A stretch of 42,153 nt of DNA, taken from the NCBI GenBank assembly GCA_018384065.1, contig JAHAYL010000046.1, forward strand, positions 1 to 42,153, written 5' to 3'. Position 1 is the stretch's first letter; each line of letters opens with the position of its first letter. The position numbers were made by a program, and so were the translations under genes. Source of the DNA: Oxalobacter sp. (lineage in GTDB: Bacteria; Pseudomonadota; Gammaproteobacteria; Burkholderiales; Burkholderiaceae_D). The notes beneath the pieces are model-generated. The model made no database searches. It saw only the letters and a program-made list of their open reading frames with translations, and was not told where the DNA came from. This document shows, one piece after another, positions 15,155 to 24,044 of this stretch.

Positions 15155-17590
15155 TCAAGAACAGTTGATCTGGCTGTCTGCCAGCATCTTCCAGGTCGGC
15201 ACAACGGCATCTGGATTCAGGGAGATGGCATCAATCCCGTTCTTCATCAGCCAGAGCGCAAGGTCTGGATGGTCGGATGGTCCCTGGCCACAGATGCCGA
15301 CGTATTTGCCCTGGGCATTGCATGCCGCAACCACCTTGGCAATCAGTGCCATCACGGCCGGGTCACGTTCATCGAAGTCTGACATGACCTGTTCAATGCC
15401 TGATGCTCGGTCAAGTCCCAGTGTCAGCTGGGTCAGGTCATTGGAACCAATCGAAAGGCCGTCAAACAGTTCCAGGAATTCATCCACAAGGATGGCATTG
15501 GACGGGACCTCGCACATCATGATGATGCGGAGTCCATTCTCTCCCCGTCGGAGCCCATTGACCGCCAACAGGTCAAGGACGGATTTCGCCTGTTTGACTG
15601 TCCGGACAAACGGCACCATCAGCTCGATGTTGGTCAGTCCCATGTCATTGCGGACCTGTTTCAGGGCTTCGCATTCCATGTTGAAGGCTTCGGCAAAGTT
15701 CGGTGCCAGATAGCGGGATGCCCCACGGAAGCCCAGCATCGGGTTTTCTTCTTCCGGTTCGTAACGGGTCCCCCCCATCAATGCCCGGTAGCCGTTCGAT
15801 TTGATGTCAGAAAGCCGGATGATCACCGGTTTCGGCCAGAAAGCGGCGCCGATGGTCGCCATGCCCTCAGCCAGTTTCTGGACATAGTAATTCCTTGGTG
15901 ACCCATACCCTTTTGCCACGGATTCAATCGCCACCTTGAGGTCTGGATCGACGTTTGGATAAGCCAGGATGGCATTGGGATGGATGCTGATTTCGTTGAT
16001 GACGAATTCCAGCCGGACGAGCCCGACACCGGCATTGGGAATCGCCTGAAGCTTGAATGCCAGCTGTGGATTGCCGATATTCATGAACAGCCGCACAGGC
16101 AGGACAGGCAGTTGCCCATAGGTGATACGGGATTCTTCCATCTCAATCGGTCCATCATAGACCCGGCCGTTTTCCCCTTCTGCACAGGACACGGTGACCA
16201 ATTGACCATCTTTAAGGGTCTCAGTGACATTGCCACAGCCGACAACCGCCGGAACACCGATTTCACGGGCGATGATTGCCGCATGGCAGGTACGCCCACC
16301 CCGGTTGGTGACGATTGCCGCTGCTTTCCGCATGACAGGTTCCCAATCTGGGTCCGGCATGTCTGCAACCAAGATATCGCCGTCCTGGATTTTGTGCATT
16401 TCGCCAGGTGTCTTGACGACCCGGACGCGCCCGATACCGATTTTCTGCCCGATTGCCCGTCCGGAAGCGATGATGTTGCCGTTTTCCTTGAGTTTGAAGA
16501 CCTGGATGGCATCCCCGGACATCTGGGAGCTGGCGGTATCTGAACGTGCCTGCAGGATGTACAGTTTGCCATCGATGCCATCTTTGCCCCATTCGATGTC
16601 CATAGGGCAGCCATAATGCCGCTCGATGATGACGGCGAATTTCGCCAGTTCAAGGATATCGGCATCGGACAACGAGAAACGGCTGCGTTTTTCTTCTGGA
16701 ACGTCTATGACGGCTGTTGAGGCTTCTGCCTCCCGCTTATCGGTGAACACTGTCTGGATCAGTTTAGACCCCAGGGAACGGCGGATAATCGCCATCTTGC
16801 CCCGTTCAAGCATCGGTTTATGGACATAGAATTCGTCTGGATTGACTGCCCCCTGCATGATGGTTTCTCCCAGACCATAGCTGGAAGTGATGAAGACGAC
16901 TTCGCGGAAGCCGGATTCTGTATCCAATGTGAACATGGCGCCTGCTGCCGCGCGGTCGGAACGGATCATCTGCTGGATACCGACAGACAAGGCGACTTCT
17001 GAATGCCTGAACCCACGGGTCTGGCGGTATGAGATGACCCGGTCACTGTAGAGGGATGCAAAGACGAGTTTGACGGCATGCAGGACATTCTCGGCACCGA
17101 CGATGTTCAGATAGGTTTCCTGCTGACCGGCAAATGAAGCGTTGTACAGGTCTTCTGCTGTGGATGAGGAGCGGACGGCAACGGATATCTCTGCGTTCGG
17201 GACACTGCTGACCATCTGGTTGTAGCTGTCGAGGATTTCCTGTTCCAGGCGTGGCTGCAATGGTGTATCGGTTATCCACCGACGGATTTCCGCCCCCGCT
17301 TCGGCAAGTGCCTGGACATTGTTGATATCAACCCCTGTCAGACGGTCTTCGATGCGTTTTGCCAATGTCGGGCCACCATCCGTGCTGTAAGACAGGAAGT
17401 CATGGAATGCCAGCGCTGTTGTGGCAAATCCTTCCGGGACACGGACACCTTTTTCAGACAGCTGGCTGATCATTTCGCCAAGGGAGGCATTCTTGCCTCC
17501 AACCAGTGAAATGTCTGTCATCCGCAGCTGATTGAAAGGAATGACATAGGCAGACTGTTTGTCTTGGATAGGGGATGCAGTTCCTGGCAT
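15155..17590 (-). CDS. ppsA: Phosphoenolpyruvate synthase
   Basis: An 811-residue PEP synthase (pyruvate, water dikinase) making PEP from pyruvate and ATP for gluconeogenesis. The N-terminal ATP-grasp/pyruvate-kinase-like domain opens with VGGKNASLGEM. The swivelling phosphohistidine domain has GGRTCHAAIIARE, with His436 as phosphoryl carrier. The C-terminal PEP-binding TIM barrel has GFRGASR, the SIGSNDLTQ segment and the GICGQGPSD loop with its catalytic-type cysteine. The ATG at 17590 is preferred over the one at 17617 because AGGAG lies just upstream of it. It is divergent from ppsR, which controls this enzyme by phosphorylation. Length equals the E. coli enzyme within about 20 residues. 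Confidence 0.96.
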   Translation of the reverse strand: MPGTASPIQDKQSAYVIPFNQLRMTDISLVGGKNASLGEMISQLSEKGVRVPEGFATTALAFHDFLSYSTDGGPTLAKRIEDRLTGVDINNVQALAEAGAEIRRWITDTPLQPRLEQEILDSYNQMVSSVPNAEISVAVRSSSTAEDLYNASFAGQQETYLNIVGAENVLHAVKLVFASLYSDRVISYRQTRGFRHSEVALSVGIQQMIRSDRAAAGAMFTLDTESGFREVVFITSSYGLGETIMQGAVNPDEFYVHKPMLERGKMAIIRRSLGSKLIQTVFTDKREAEASTAVIDVPEEKRSRFSLSDADILELAKFAVIIERHYGCPMDIEWGKDGIDGKLYILQARSDTASSQMSGDAIQVFKLKENGNIIASGRAIGQKIGIGRVRVVKTPGEMHKIQDGDILVADMPDPDWEPVMRKAAAIVTNRGGRTCHAAIIAREIGVPAVVGCGNVTETLKDGQLVTVSCAEGENGRVYDGPIEMEESRITYGQLPVLPVRLFMNIGNPQLAFKLQAIPNAGVGLVRLEFVINEISIHPNAILAYPNVDPDLKVAIESVAKGYGSPRNYYVQKLAEGMATIGAAFWPKPVIIRLSDIKSNGYRALMGGTRYEPEEENPMLGFRGASRYLAPNFAEAFNMECEALKQVRNDMGLTNIELMVPFVRTVKQAKSVLDLLAVNGLRRGENGLRIIMMCEVPSNAILVDEFLELFDGLSIGSNDLTQLTLGLDRASGIEQVMSDFDERDPAVMALIAKVVAACNAQGKYVGICGQGPSDHPDLALWLMKNGIDAISLNPDAVVPTWKMLADSQINCS

Positions 17591-17765
17591 TTTGTTCTCC
17601 TGCAATGACTCCGGCATTATCGCACCACGTTATGGTGTTTGCCCTTTTCCCATTTAATTGAGGGACTGATACTGGTTGTCTATTGTACTGCTTTCTTTGG
17701 TGATGTTGTTTCCCATCATTTATGTTAACTTTACAATAATTCTGAAGCTTTTCCGAGATTTGATT

Positions 17766-18644
17766 ATGACAGCACAGCAGGATATCCCTTCCAGGATGGT
17801 TTATATTGTTTCTGACGGTACCGGCATCACTGCAGAGGCTTTGGCACGCTCCATCCTTTCCCAGTTCAACCTGGCCTATTCACGGATTTATATCCCCTTT
17901 GTCGATACACTGAAGAAGGCACAGACAGCCCGCCTGCAGATCCAGGCCGAATTCGACCGGACAGGTATCCCGCCGATTGTGTTCTCAACCCTGGTCATCC
18001 AGGAACTGGTGGACGAGATACATCTGGCAAAGGCCCTGCATCTGGATGTCATCCAGCCTTTTATAGAACCCCTGAAACAGGAACTGGGGATTGCACCGAA
18101 ACAGGAAATCGGGCTGAGCCATCAGAATATGGAAAACGAGGAATACAAACTCCGTATGGAGGCCATCAATTTCACCTTGGAACATGATGACGGCATCTCA
18201 GAACAGAACCTGCAGGAGGCGGATGTCATCCTGATCGGCGTATCCCGGAGCGGCAAGACACCGACAAGCCTTTACCTTGCGATGCAGTATGGCCTGAAAG
18301 TCGCCAATTATCCGTTGATTCCTGATGATTTTGACCGCAAGGTGCTTCCTGCCTCCCTGCTGGCACAGAAACAGAAGCTGTTCGGCCTGACAATCCAGCC
18401 TGAACGGCTGTCGAAGGTACGCAATGAACGCCGCCCAAACAGCCATTACGCCTCTCTGGGAAACTGCCAGTATGAAGTGGCTGAGGCTGAAAGGCTGATG
18501 CTGATGAACGGCGTCCAGTTCCTGTCATCCACATCGAAATCCATTGAGGAAATCTCAACAGCGATTGTCAGCAGGATGCGGGCTTATTCAACCCAGTCAA
18601 TCAACCTTTCCGCTGATTCAATCGCACATTTCAATCTCAAATGA
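17766..18644 (+). CDS. ppsR: PEP synthase regulatory protein (ADP-dependent kinase / Pi-dependent pyrophosphorylase)
   Basis: A 292-residue DUF299 protein that inactivates PEP synthase by phosphorylating a threonine next to the catalytic histidine, and reactivates it by phosphorolysis. The N-terminus has the conserved YIVSDGTGITAE, and the nucleotide-binding loop is GVSRSGKT (158-165). The ATG at 17766 is chosen because homologues begin shortly before VYIVSDGTG. The in-frame extension to 17676 is hydrophobic and covers the promoter region. It is divergent from ppsA, with 175 bases between the starts. Its last 27 bases overlap the 3' end of the convergent PIG-L gene. Confidence 0.94.
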   Translation: MTAQQDIPSRMVYIVSDGTGITAEALARSILSQFNLAYSRIYIPFVDTLKKAQTARLQIQAEFDRTGIPPIVFSTLVIQELVDEIHLAKALHLDVIQPFIEPLKQELGIAPKQEIGLSHQNMENEEYKLRMEAINFTLEHDDGISEQNLQEADVILIGVSRSGKTPTSLYLAMQYGLKVANYPLIPDDFDRKVLPASLLAQKQKLFGLTIQPERLSKVRNERRPNSHYASLGNCQYEVAEAERLMLMNGVQFLSSTSKSIEEISTAIVSRMRAYSTQSINLSADSIAHFNLK

Positions 18645-19358
18645 TTCTGCATAGGGTTGGGCGATGCCCAGCCCCTGTGCGGTCCTGCCATTGAGCATCA
18701 GCACCCTGTCATCGAAACCATGCCCCCGGTCACGCAGGTTGCGCTGATGCTGTGAATCGTGATGGCGGAGCAGCTGCCCTTTCCAAGCCGCCTCTTCCTG
18801 ACCAAACGCGATGTAGTAATCTTTGCGCATATCAACTGTCTTGACATCACTGTTGAGCATCAGAACAATCGGCCATGCCATGCGTCCGGCAATATCCCGC
18901 ATCATACGGCACATATCACGATGGGCACGGTTGGTGTCGTTGCCATGCGGCATGAAGAGCATATCGGGCCTGAGTTCCTGGACAATGGTTTCAAGGGTCT
19001 TGATGTTGTTTTCTGTGTAATCAACCTGGTCATCTGGCGCATTCTCAAGGGGCAGTATCCGGTAATGGTCTTCTGGCAGGCCAAAGAAAGCAAAGCTTGC
19101 CTGCTGTTCACGGTTCCTGAGCTGGGTCCTGTCCTGCTGGGTCATCCCTGCACCATAGACCTTGTCGATACCGCTTCCTGTCTGTGCCACAACCGCATAA
19201 AGTTCATGCCCGGCTTCTTTCAGGCAACGCAGGGTCATGCTGATGGCATCGAAATCGTCTGGATGCGGTGCAGTCACCAGCAACCGGAATTTCTGCCGCC
19301 ACTTGATGGTCCTTAAATCAACGGGATTCTGTGGAATGGTTGGAAATGGGATGTCCAT
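18618..19358 (-). CDS. PIG-L/LmbE-family deacetylase
   Basis: A 246-residue zinc-dependent N-deacetylase of the PIG-L (LmbE) family. The metal motif is APHPDDFDA (His32, Asp34, Asp35) and the distal histidine is His146 within HRDMCRMM. Family members remove acetyl from N-acetylglucosamine-type sugars attached to various carriers. There is no signal peptide, so it is cytosolic. The gene begins two bases after the rnhB stop and is the last of the lipid A/outer-membrane array, so it should be co-transcribed. That position invites a role in envelope sugar metabolism, but the substrate is unknown. Its end overlaps convergent ppsR. Confidence 0.85.
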   Translation of the reverse strand: MDIPFPTIPQNPVDLRTIKWRQKFRLLVTAPHPDDFDAISMTLRCLKEAGHELYAVVAQTGSGIDKVYGAGMTQQDRTQLRNREQQASFAFFGLPEDHYRILPLENAPDDQVDYTENNIKTLETIVQELRPDMLFMPHGNDTNRAHRDMCRMMRDIAGRMAWPIVLMLNSDVKTVDMRKDYYIAFGQEEAAWKGQLLRHHDSQHQRNLRDRGHGFDDRVLMLNGRTAQGLGIAQPYAESFEIEMCD

Positions 19359-19360
19359 GT

Positions 19361-19996
19361 TCAGTCTTCTTTCAAGGTCTGTTTTTCAAGCAGCCGGCGG
19401 ACGGGCGCATAGGAACGCCTATGCACAGGTGAAACACCATGTTTTTCCAGCTGCTGGAGATGGTATGCGGTTGGATAACCTTTATGGCGGTCAAAACCAT
19501 ATTCAGGGTACTGGGCATGCAGTTCCATCATCACTGCATCACGTGCTGTTTTCGCCAGGATGGAGGCTGCTGATATTTCGGGAACCTTGTCATCGCCCTT
19601 CACAATGGCTTCGGCTGGCATTGCCAGCCCCTTGGGGATACGGTTGCCATCAATCAATGCAATGGTCGGTTTGACTGCAAGAGCCTCAATGGCGCGTTTC
19701 ATGGCAAGCATGGATGCCCAGAGGATATTCAGCTGGTCGATTTCTTCTGTTGTACAGGAAGCGATTGCCCATGCTTTTGCTTTCTGCTTGATTTCCGGTG
19801 CCAATGCATCGCGCTGTTTCTCAGAAAGTTTCTTGGAATCTTTCAAGCCTTCAACCGGATTGTCAGGATCCAGCACCACAGCAGCGGCATAGACAGGACC
19901 TGCAATCGGCCCCCTGCCCGCCTCATCAGCGCCACAGATGATTTCTACCGTATCGGTTTCTTCCGGGAATAGGGACAAGGTCTGTGAATCAGCCAT
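19361..19996 (-). CDS. rnhB: Ribonuclease HII
   Basis: A 211-residue RNase HII, which nicks RNA-DNA hybrids and misincorporated ribonucleotides. The catalytic carboxylates are visible: Asp24 and Glu25 in GADEAGRG, Asp116 in ALIDGN and Asp135 in [14 protein letters not shown]. The start at 19996 (MADSQTL) is used; it overlaps the lpxB stop by 8 bases. A longer in-frame reading to 20104 only re-reads lpxB. rnhB following lpxB is the standard order in proteobacteria. Confidence 0.95.
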   Translation of the reverse strand: MADSQTLSLFPEETDTVEIICGADEAGRGPIAGPVYAAAVVLDPDNPVEGLKDSKKLSEKQRDALAPEIKQKAKAWAIASCTTEEIDQLNILWASMLAMKRAIEALAVKPTIALIDGNRIPKGLAMPAEAIVKGDDKVPEISAASILAKTARDAVMMELHAQYPEYGFDRHKGYPTAYHLQQLEKHGVSPVHRRSYAPVRRLLEKQTLKED

Positions 19997-21128
19997 TTTG
20001 GATGACATCAAGGATGGCTTCTGCACTGGTCGCGCCCATATTGCGCAGCAGGGAGTGGTGCATATCGGTGAAACGCTGGTGCAGGTTGCGGCGGTTGTCC
20101 TCATCGGTCAGCTGATACCAGAGGGCATCAGCCAGTTTCTCACCGGTCGCATCATACTGGAACAGTTCAGGAACAATCATTTCGCCCGCAAGGATATTCG
20201 GCAGGCCGACAGGCGGTTTGACGACACGGCGTGCAATCTGCCAGGTTCCCCACATCATACGGTAACCGATAACCATCGGTTTTTTCAGCAGCGCAACCTC
20301 AAGGGTCGCTGTGCCTGAAGCGACAAGCACGGCATCCGATGCGGCAATGGCTTTCTGGGACTGCCCCTGGATAATCTTGAGTGGCAGCTGGTCAAGCCTG
20401 TTTTCTTTCAGCAGCTGCCTGAAGTAGGCATCCTGACGCTCCCCTGCCATCGGGATGACAAACTGGAGGGAGGGCTCCCGTTCCAGCAGGATCCTGGCGG
20501 CTTCGATGAAAGAAGCGGTATGGTATTTCAGTTCTGACATCCGGCTGCCAGGCAGGATGGCAACCACAGGCTTGTCGCTGTCGAGCTGGAGTTCCTGACG
20601 TGCGCCTGCCACATCAGCCTGCATGGGGATGGCTTCTGCCAGGGGATGCCCGATGCAGGTGACGGGTATCCCGGCTTTCTGGTAAATCGCTTCTTCAAAC
20701 GGGAACAGCACCAAGATACGGGAAACAGCCTTGGCGATGGTCTTGATACGGCCGCTGCGCCATGCCCATATGGAAGGTCCGACGACATGGACTGTCTTGA
20801 TGCCAGCCTGGCGGAGCTGGACTTCCAGCCCAAGATTGAATTCGGGCGCATCGATTCCGACAAAAACGTCAGGATGGTCGGCCATAACGGTATCCCGCAG
20901 GCTGTTACGGATATTCTTGATTTCCCTGAAATGGGCAAAGACTTCGAAAAAACCGTTGACCGCCAGTTTTTCCATCGGCCATTTACTGACAAAGCCATGC
21001 TTTTCCATGCGCTTGCCGCCAATGCCGTAGAAAGACGTTTCAGGTACTCTGGCACACAAGGCGGACAGGATTGCATCGCCAAGGATGTCTCCGGAGATTT
21101 CCCCCGCCACCATGGCGATTTTTCCCAT
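19989..21128 (-). CDS. lpxB: Lipid-A-disaccharide synthase
   Basis: A 379-residue glycosyltransferase family 19 enzyme that joins UDP-2,3-diacyl-GlcN and lipid X into the lipid A disaccharide at the inner membrane. It opens [14 protein letters not shown], the signature LpxB N-terminus. It continues with [19 protein letters not shown] and the donor-site LPGSRMSEL segment, and ends in the conserved LPNILAGE region. Length is typical. It follows lpxA by 35 bases and runs into rnhB with an 8-base overlap. Confidence 0.96.
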   Translation of the reverse strand: MGKIAMVAGEISGDILGDAILSALCARVPETSFYGIGGKRMEKHGFVSKWPMEKLAVNGFFEVFAHFREIKNIRNSLRDTVMADHPDVFVGIDAPEFNLGLEVQLRQAGIKTVHVVGPSIWAWRSGRIKTIAKAVSRILVLFPFEEAIYQKAGIPVTCIGHPLAEAIPMQADVAGARQELQLDSDKPVVAILPGSRMSELKYHTASFIEAARILLEREPSLQFVIPMAGERQDAYFRQLLKENRLDQLPLKIIQGQSQKAIAASDAVLVASGTATLEVALLKKPMVIGYRMMWGTWQIARRVVKPPVGLPNILAGEMIVPELFQYDATGEKLADALWYQLTDEDNRRNLHQRFTDMHHSLLRNMGATSAEAILDVIQNG

Positions 21129-21163
21129 ATTCCTGTCCCTTTCTGGATTGACGCCGAACCCGG

Positions 21164-21949
21164 TCAGCGCAGCAGGCCCCGTTCAGATTTATCGATGAAT
21201 TCGTGCATCTGCCGGAGATATTCCCCAGCTTCTTCCGATACCTTGGCATCTTCCAGCAGTTTTGCCTTCGCTTCTTCCAAGGGAAGGTCAGAACGGAAAA
21301 CCGTCTTGTATGCCCGCTTGATATCGGAAATCTGGGAAGCAGTGAAACCCCGGCGGTTCAGACCGACGCTGTTGATGCCGTAAGTGGCTGCCGGCATCCC
21401 GGAAACCAAAACGAACGGCGAAATATCCTGGGTGACGCGTGACCCGGCACCCGTCATCGCATGGGCACCGATCCGGCAGAACTGATGGACCATGGTAAAT
21501 CCGCCAAGAATCACCCAATCACCGATATGGACGTGTCCTGCCAGCTGGGCATTGTTTGCAAAGATGGTATGGTCACCAACCTTGACATCGTGTGCCAGAT
21601 GGACATAAGCCATGATCCAGTTGTCATTGCCCAACCTGGTAACCCCTTCGTCCTGCACGGTCCCGACATTGAATGTGCAGTATTCGCGGATGGTGTTCCT
21701 GTCGCCGATTTCCAGATAGGTCGTCTCACCGGCGAATTTCATATCCTGCGGCATGCCGCCCAAGGAAGCGAACTGGAAAATGTTGTTGTCTTCACCGATG
21801 GTGGTATGCCCCTCAATGACGACATGGGAAGCAATACGGGTACGTGCACCGATCCTGACATTGGGACCGATGACAGAATACGGCCCGACCTCCACCGAGC
21901 TGTCGAGTTCAGCCTTTGGATCGATGACTGCTGTTGGATGAATCGCCAT
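21164..21949 (-). CDS. lpxA: UDP-N-acetylglucosamine acyltransferase
   Basis: A 261-residue left-handed beta-helix acyltransferase, the first step of lipid A synthesis, moving a 3-hydroxyacyl chain from ACP to UDP-GlcNAc. Hexapeptide repeats begin at once ([13 protein letters not shown]). The catalytic-type His lies in the [15 protein letters not shown] region, followed by [11 protein letters not shown] and the helical C-terminus. The ATG at 21949 shares one base with the fabZ stop (TGATG), which argues for it over the longer reading to 21994. Confidence 0.95.
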   Translation of the reverse strand: MAIHPTAVIDPKAELDSSVEVGPYSVIGPNVRIGARTRIASHVVIEGHTTIGEDNNIFQFASLGGMPQDMKFAGETTYLEIGDRNTIREYCTFNVGTVQDEGVTRLGNDNWIMAYVHLAHDVKVGDHTIFANNAQLAGHVHIGDWVILGGFTMVHQFCRIGAHAMTGAGSRVTQDISPFVLVSGMPAATYGINSVGLNRRGFTASQISDIKRAYKTVFRSDLPLEEAKAKLLEDAKVSEEAGEYLRQMHEFIDKSERGLLR

Positions 21950-22416
21950 CAGGAGCCTGCTTTCTGTGGAACAACGCCACCCCTGATTGCACACATCAGC
22001 TCAGCTTCTGCCGCAACCTGGCCATCAACCAGTGCCTGGGTCTTGAATTTCCACATGCCCCGGGAACTGCGGAGAAGCTCGGCTTCCAGGACAAGCTGGT
22101 CGCCCGGTTCGACCGGCCGTTTGAATTTCGCATTGTCAATCGTAGCAAAATAGACAAGCGCATCCTTGTCCAGCTTGCTGGTATAAGACATGAATGCAAA
22201 GATGGCCGCCGCCTGTGCCATGGCTTCAATGATGAGGACACCGGGCATGACAGGATGATCCGGGAAATGGCCATTGAAAAACGGTTCATTGGCAGTGACA
22301 TTCTTGATTGCCACAATCTTCTTGCCGGATTCCCAATTGAGGACTTTATCGACCAGAAGCATCGGGTAACGATGTGGAAGAAGCTCGCGGATCTGATGGA
22401 TATTCAAACTGTTCAT
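21949..22416 (-). CDS. fabZ: 3-hydroxyacyl-[acyl-carrier-protein] dehydratase
   Basis: A 155-residue hot-dog-fold dehydratase of fatty-acid elongation. Catalytic His50 ([13 protein letters not shown]) and Glu64 ([10 protein letters not shown]) are present. Its placement between lpxD and lpxA is the classical arrangement and balances use of 3-hydroxyacyl-ACP between phospholipids and lipid A. It overlaps lpxD by four bases (ATGA) and lpxA by one base. Confidence 0.96.
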   Translation of the reverse strand: MNSLNIHQIRELLPHRYPMLLVDKVLNWESGKKIVAIKNVTANEPFFNGHFPDHPVMPGVLIIEAMAQAAAIFAFMSYTSKLDKDALVYFATIDNAKFKRPVEPGDQLVLEAELLRSSRGMWKFKTQALVDGQVAAEAELMCAIRGGVVPQKAGS

Positions 22417-23465
22417 TTTTCTTTTTCAGTCAAGGTTTGGATGGTTTTCTCAAGTTCGCGGATCTTATCCCGCATGGAGCCCAATCTACGGATCAGGACA
22501 GCACTCTTTTCCCAGTCACGGTGAGGTGCCAATGGATAGAAACCGGAATAGACTCCCCGTTTCTCAATCGAACTCTGGACAACACTGGATGCTGTGACAT
22601 GGACACCGTCTGCAATGGTCAGATGGCCGCCAATCATCGCAGCCCCACCTACGGTGCAGTTCTTACCGAAAGTCGCACTGCCGGCAACGCCGACACAGCC
22701 CGCCATGGCGGAATTCTCACCGATATGGCAGTTGTGGCCAATCTGGATCTGGTTGTCCAGCTTGACGCCATTCTCGACGATGGTATCAGCAAGTGCCCCA
22801 CGGTCAACCGTGGTATTGGCACCGATCTGGACATCATTGCCGATGATGACACGTCCAGTCTGCGGAATCTTGACCCAGACACCGTTCTCATTGGCGAAGC
22901 CGAAACCTTCACAGCCAATCACGGCTCCAGGGCGCAGGACGCTTCTTTCACCGATTTCGCATTCATACATGAATACGACCCGCGGGAAGAAATGGCAGCC
23001 TGAACCGACTTTGGCATTACGCCCGATGAAACACCCTGCTTCGATAAGGCAGTTCTCACCGATCTTGACACCAGCCTCAATCGTGACAAATGGACCGATT
23101 GTGGCACTTGCCGCAATCTCAGCGGTCGGATCGATACAGGCGCTTGGATGGATGCCTGGCACCGGTGGCACTGTTTTCAGGCTCTGGAACAGCTGGGCTG
23201 CATGGGCAAAATACGCATAAGGATTCGGTGCAACGATACGGGAACCCGCAAACTGCTCACCGACAATCTGGTTGTCCTTAGGCGAAATAATCAATGCCGC
23301 TGCCTTGCAGGCAGCAACCTCATTACGGAGTTTGGGATTGGTCAGGAAAGTGATGCTGTCTGCACCTGCATCGTTCAACGGTGCAAAGCCGACGACCTCA
23401 ACATCTCCATCACCAATCAGTTGACCGCCGAAGCGGTCAACCAGTTCTTGGAGTTTTATGGACAT
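22413..23465 (-). CDS. lpxD: UDP-3-O-(3-hydroxyacyl)glucosamine N-acyltransferase
   Basis: A 350-residue LpxD that adds the N-linked acyl chain in lipid A synthesis. The N-terminal uridine-binding domain (1-100) is followed by beta-helix hexapeptides with [21 protein letters not shown] and the IGHNCHIGE region carrying the catalytic histidine. The C-terminal helix ends in a Lys/Glu-rich tail. The ATG at 23465 (MSIKLQEL) is preferred; the longer reading starts with TTG at 23477 and would abut skp by one base. Confidence 0.95.
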   Translation of the reverse strand: MSIKLQELVDRFGGQLIGDGDVEVVGFAPLNDAGADSITFLTNPKLRNEVAACKAAALIISPKDNQIVGEQFAGSRIVAPNPYAYFAHAAQLFQSLKTVPPVPGIHPSACIDPTAEIAASATIGPFVTIEAGVKIGENCLIEAGCFIGRNAKVGSGCHFFPRVVFMYECEIGERSVLRPGAVIGCEGFGFANENGVWVKIPQTGRVIIGNDVQIGANTTVDRGALADTIVENGVKLDNQIQIGHNCHIGENSAMAGCVGVAGSATFGKNCTVGGAAMIGGHLTIADGVHVTASSVVQSSIEKRGVYSGFYPLAPHRDWEKSAVLIRRLGSMRDKIRELEKTIQTLTEKEK

Positions 23466-23478
23466 GCCGGCCTTCAAA

Positions 23479-23997
23479 TCAGTTGCTGAGTGCTTTCAGG
23501 ACTTTTTCAGTGATATCAGCCCGTGGGGAATGATAGACAGATTCGTTGACAATCAGGTCATAGTTTTCTGATTTGGCGATTTTTTCGATTTCTTTCTTCG
23601 CACGGTCAACAACCTTGGAATATTCTTCATTCTTACGCTGCATCAGGTCCTCACGGTATGCACGCTGCTTACGCTGGAAATCCTGGCTCAGGTCTGCCAG
23701 TTCACGCTGGCGTTTCAGACGCTGGGATTCAGACAGGACAGGCAGGTCCTTGTCGAGCTTTTCACTCATGGATTTCAGGCGGGACTGTGTATCACGCAAG
23801 TCATTCAGCCGTTTAGAGAAATCGTTTTCCAGCTGTTTTTCAACTGCCTTTGCTGGTGCAGACTCTGTCAGGATCCTGTCTGCGTCAACATAACCAACCC
23901 TGTATTCCTGCGCCTGGGCGATACCAAACGTACACAGGCAGAAAGCCAAGACTGCCAATTTCTTAGAACCCAGAATTGTTTTAAAGAGATTTTTCAC
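23479..23997 (-). CDS. skp: Periplasmic chaperone Skp/OmpH
   Basis: A 172-residue periplasmic chaperone for unfolded outer-membrane proteins. A signal peptide ends AQA at about 28-30, then RVGYVDADRIL begins the beta-strand body. Long charged coiled-coil tentacles (about 50-140, rich in Lys, Arg, Glu, Gln) follow, with a return strand DLIVNESVYHSP. The size and shape are standard. It lies between bamA and lpxD in the usual order. Confidence 0.92.
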   Translation of the reverse strand: MKNLFKTILGSKKLAVLAFCLCTFGIAQAQEYRVGYVDADRILTESAPAKAVEKQLENDFSKRLNDLRDTQSRLKSMSEKLDKDLPVLSESQRLKRQRELADLSQDFQRKQRAYREDLMQRKNEEYSKVVDRAKKEIEKIAKSENYDLIVNESVYHSPRADITEKVLKALSN

Positions 23998-24044
23998 GAT
24001 ATTTCTCCGTTTAAGATTAAAACATTTAGATTATGCCATTGTTT

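Noticed and set aside
17591-17765. Promoters for ppsA and ppsR
   Set aside because: TACAAT-like boxes occur on both strands but without convincing -35 partners, so no specific promoter is reported.
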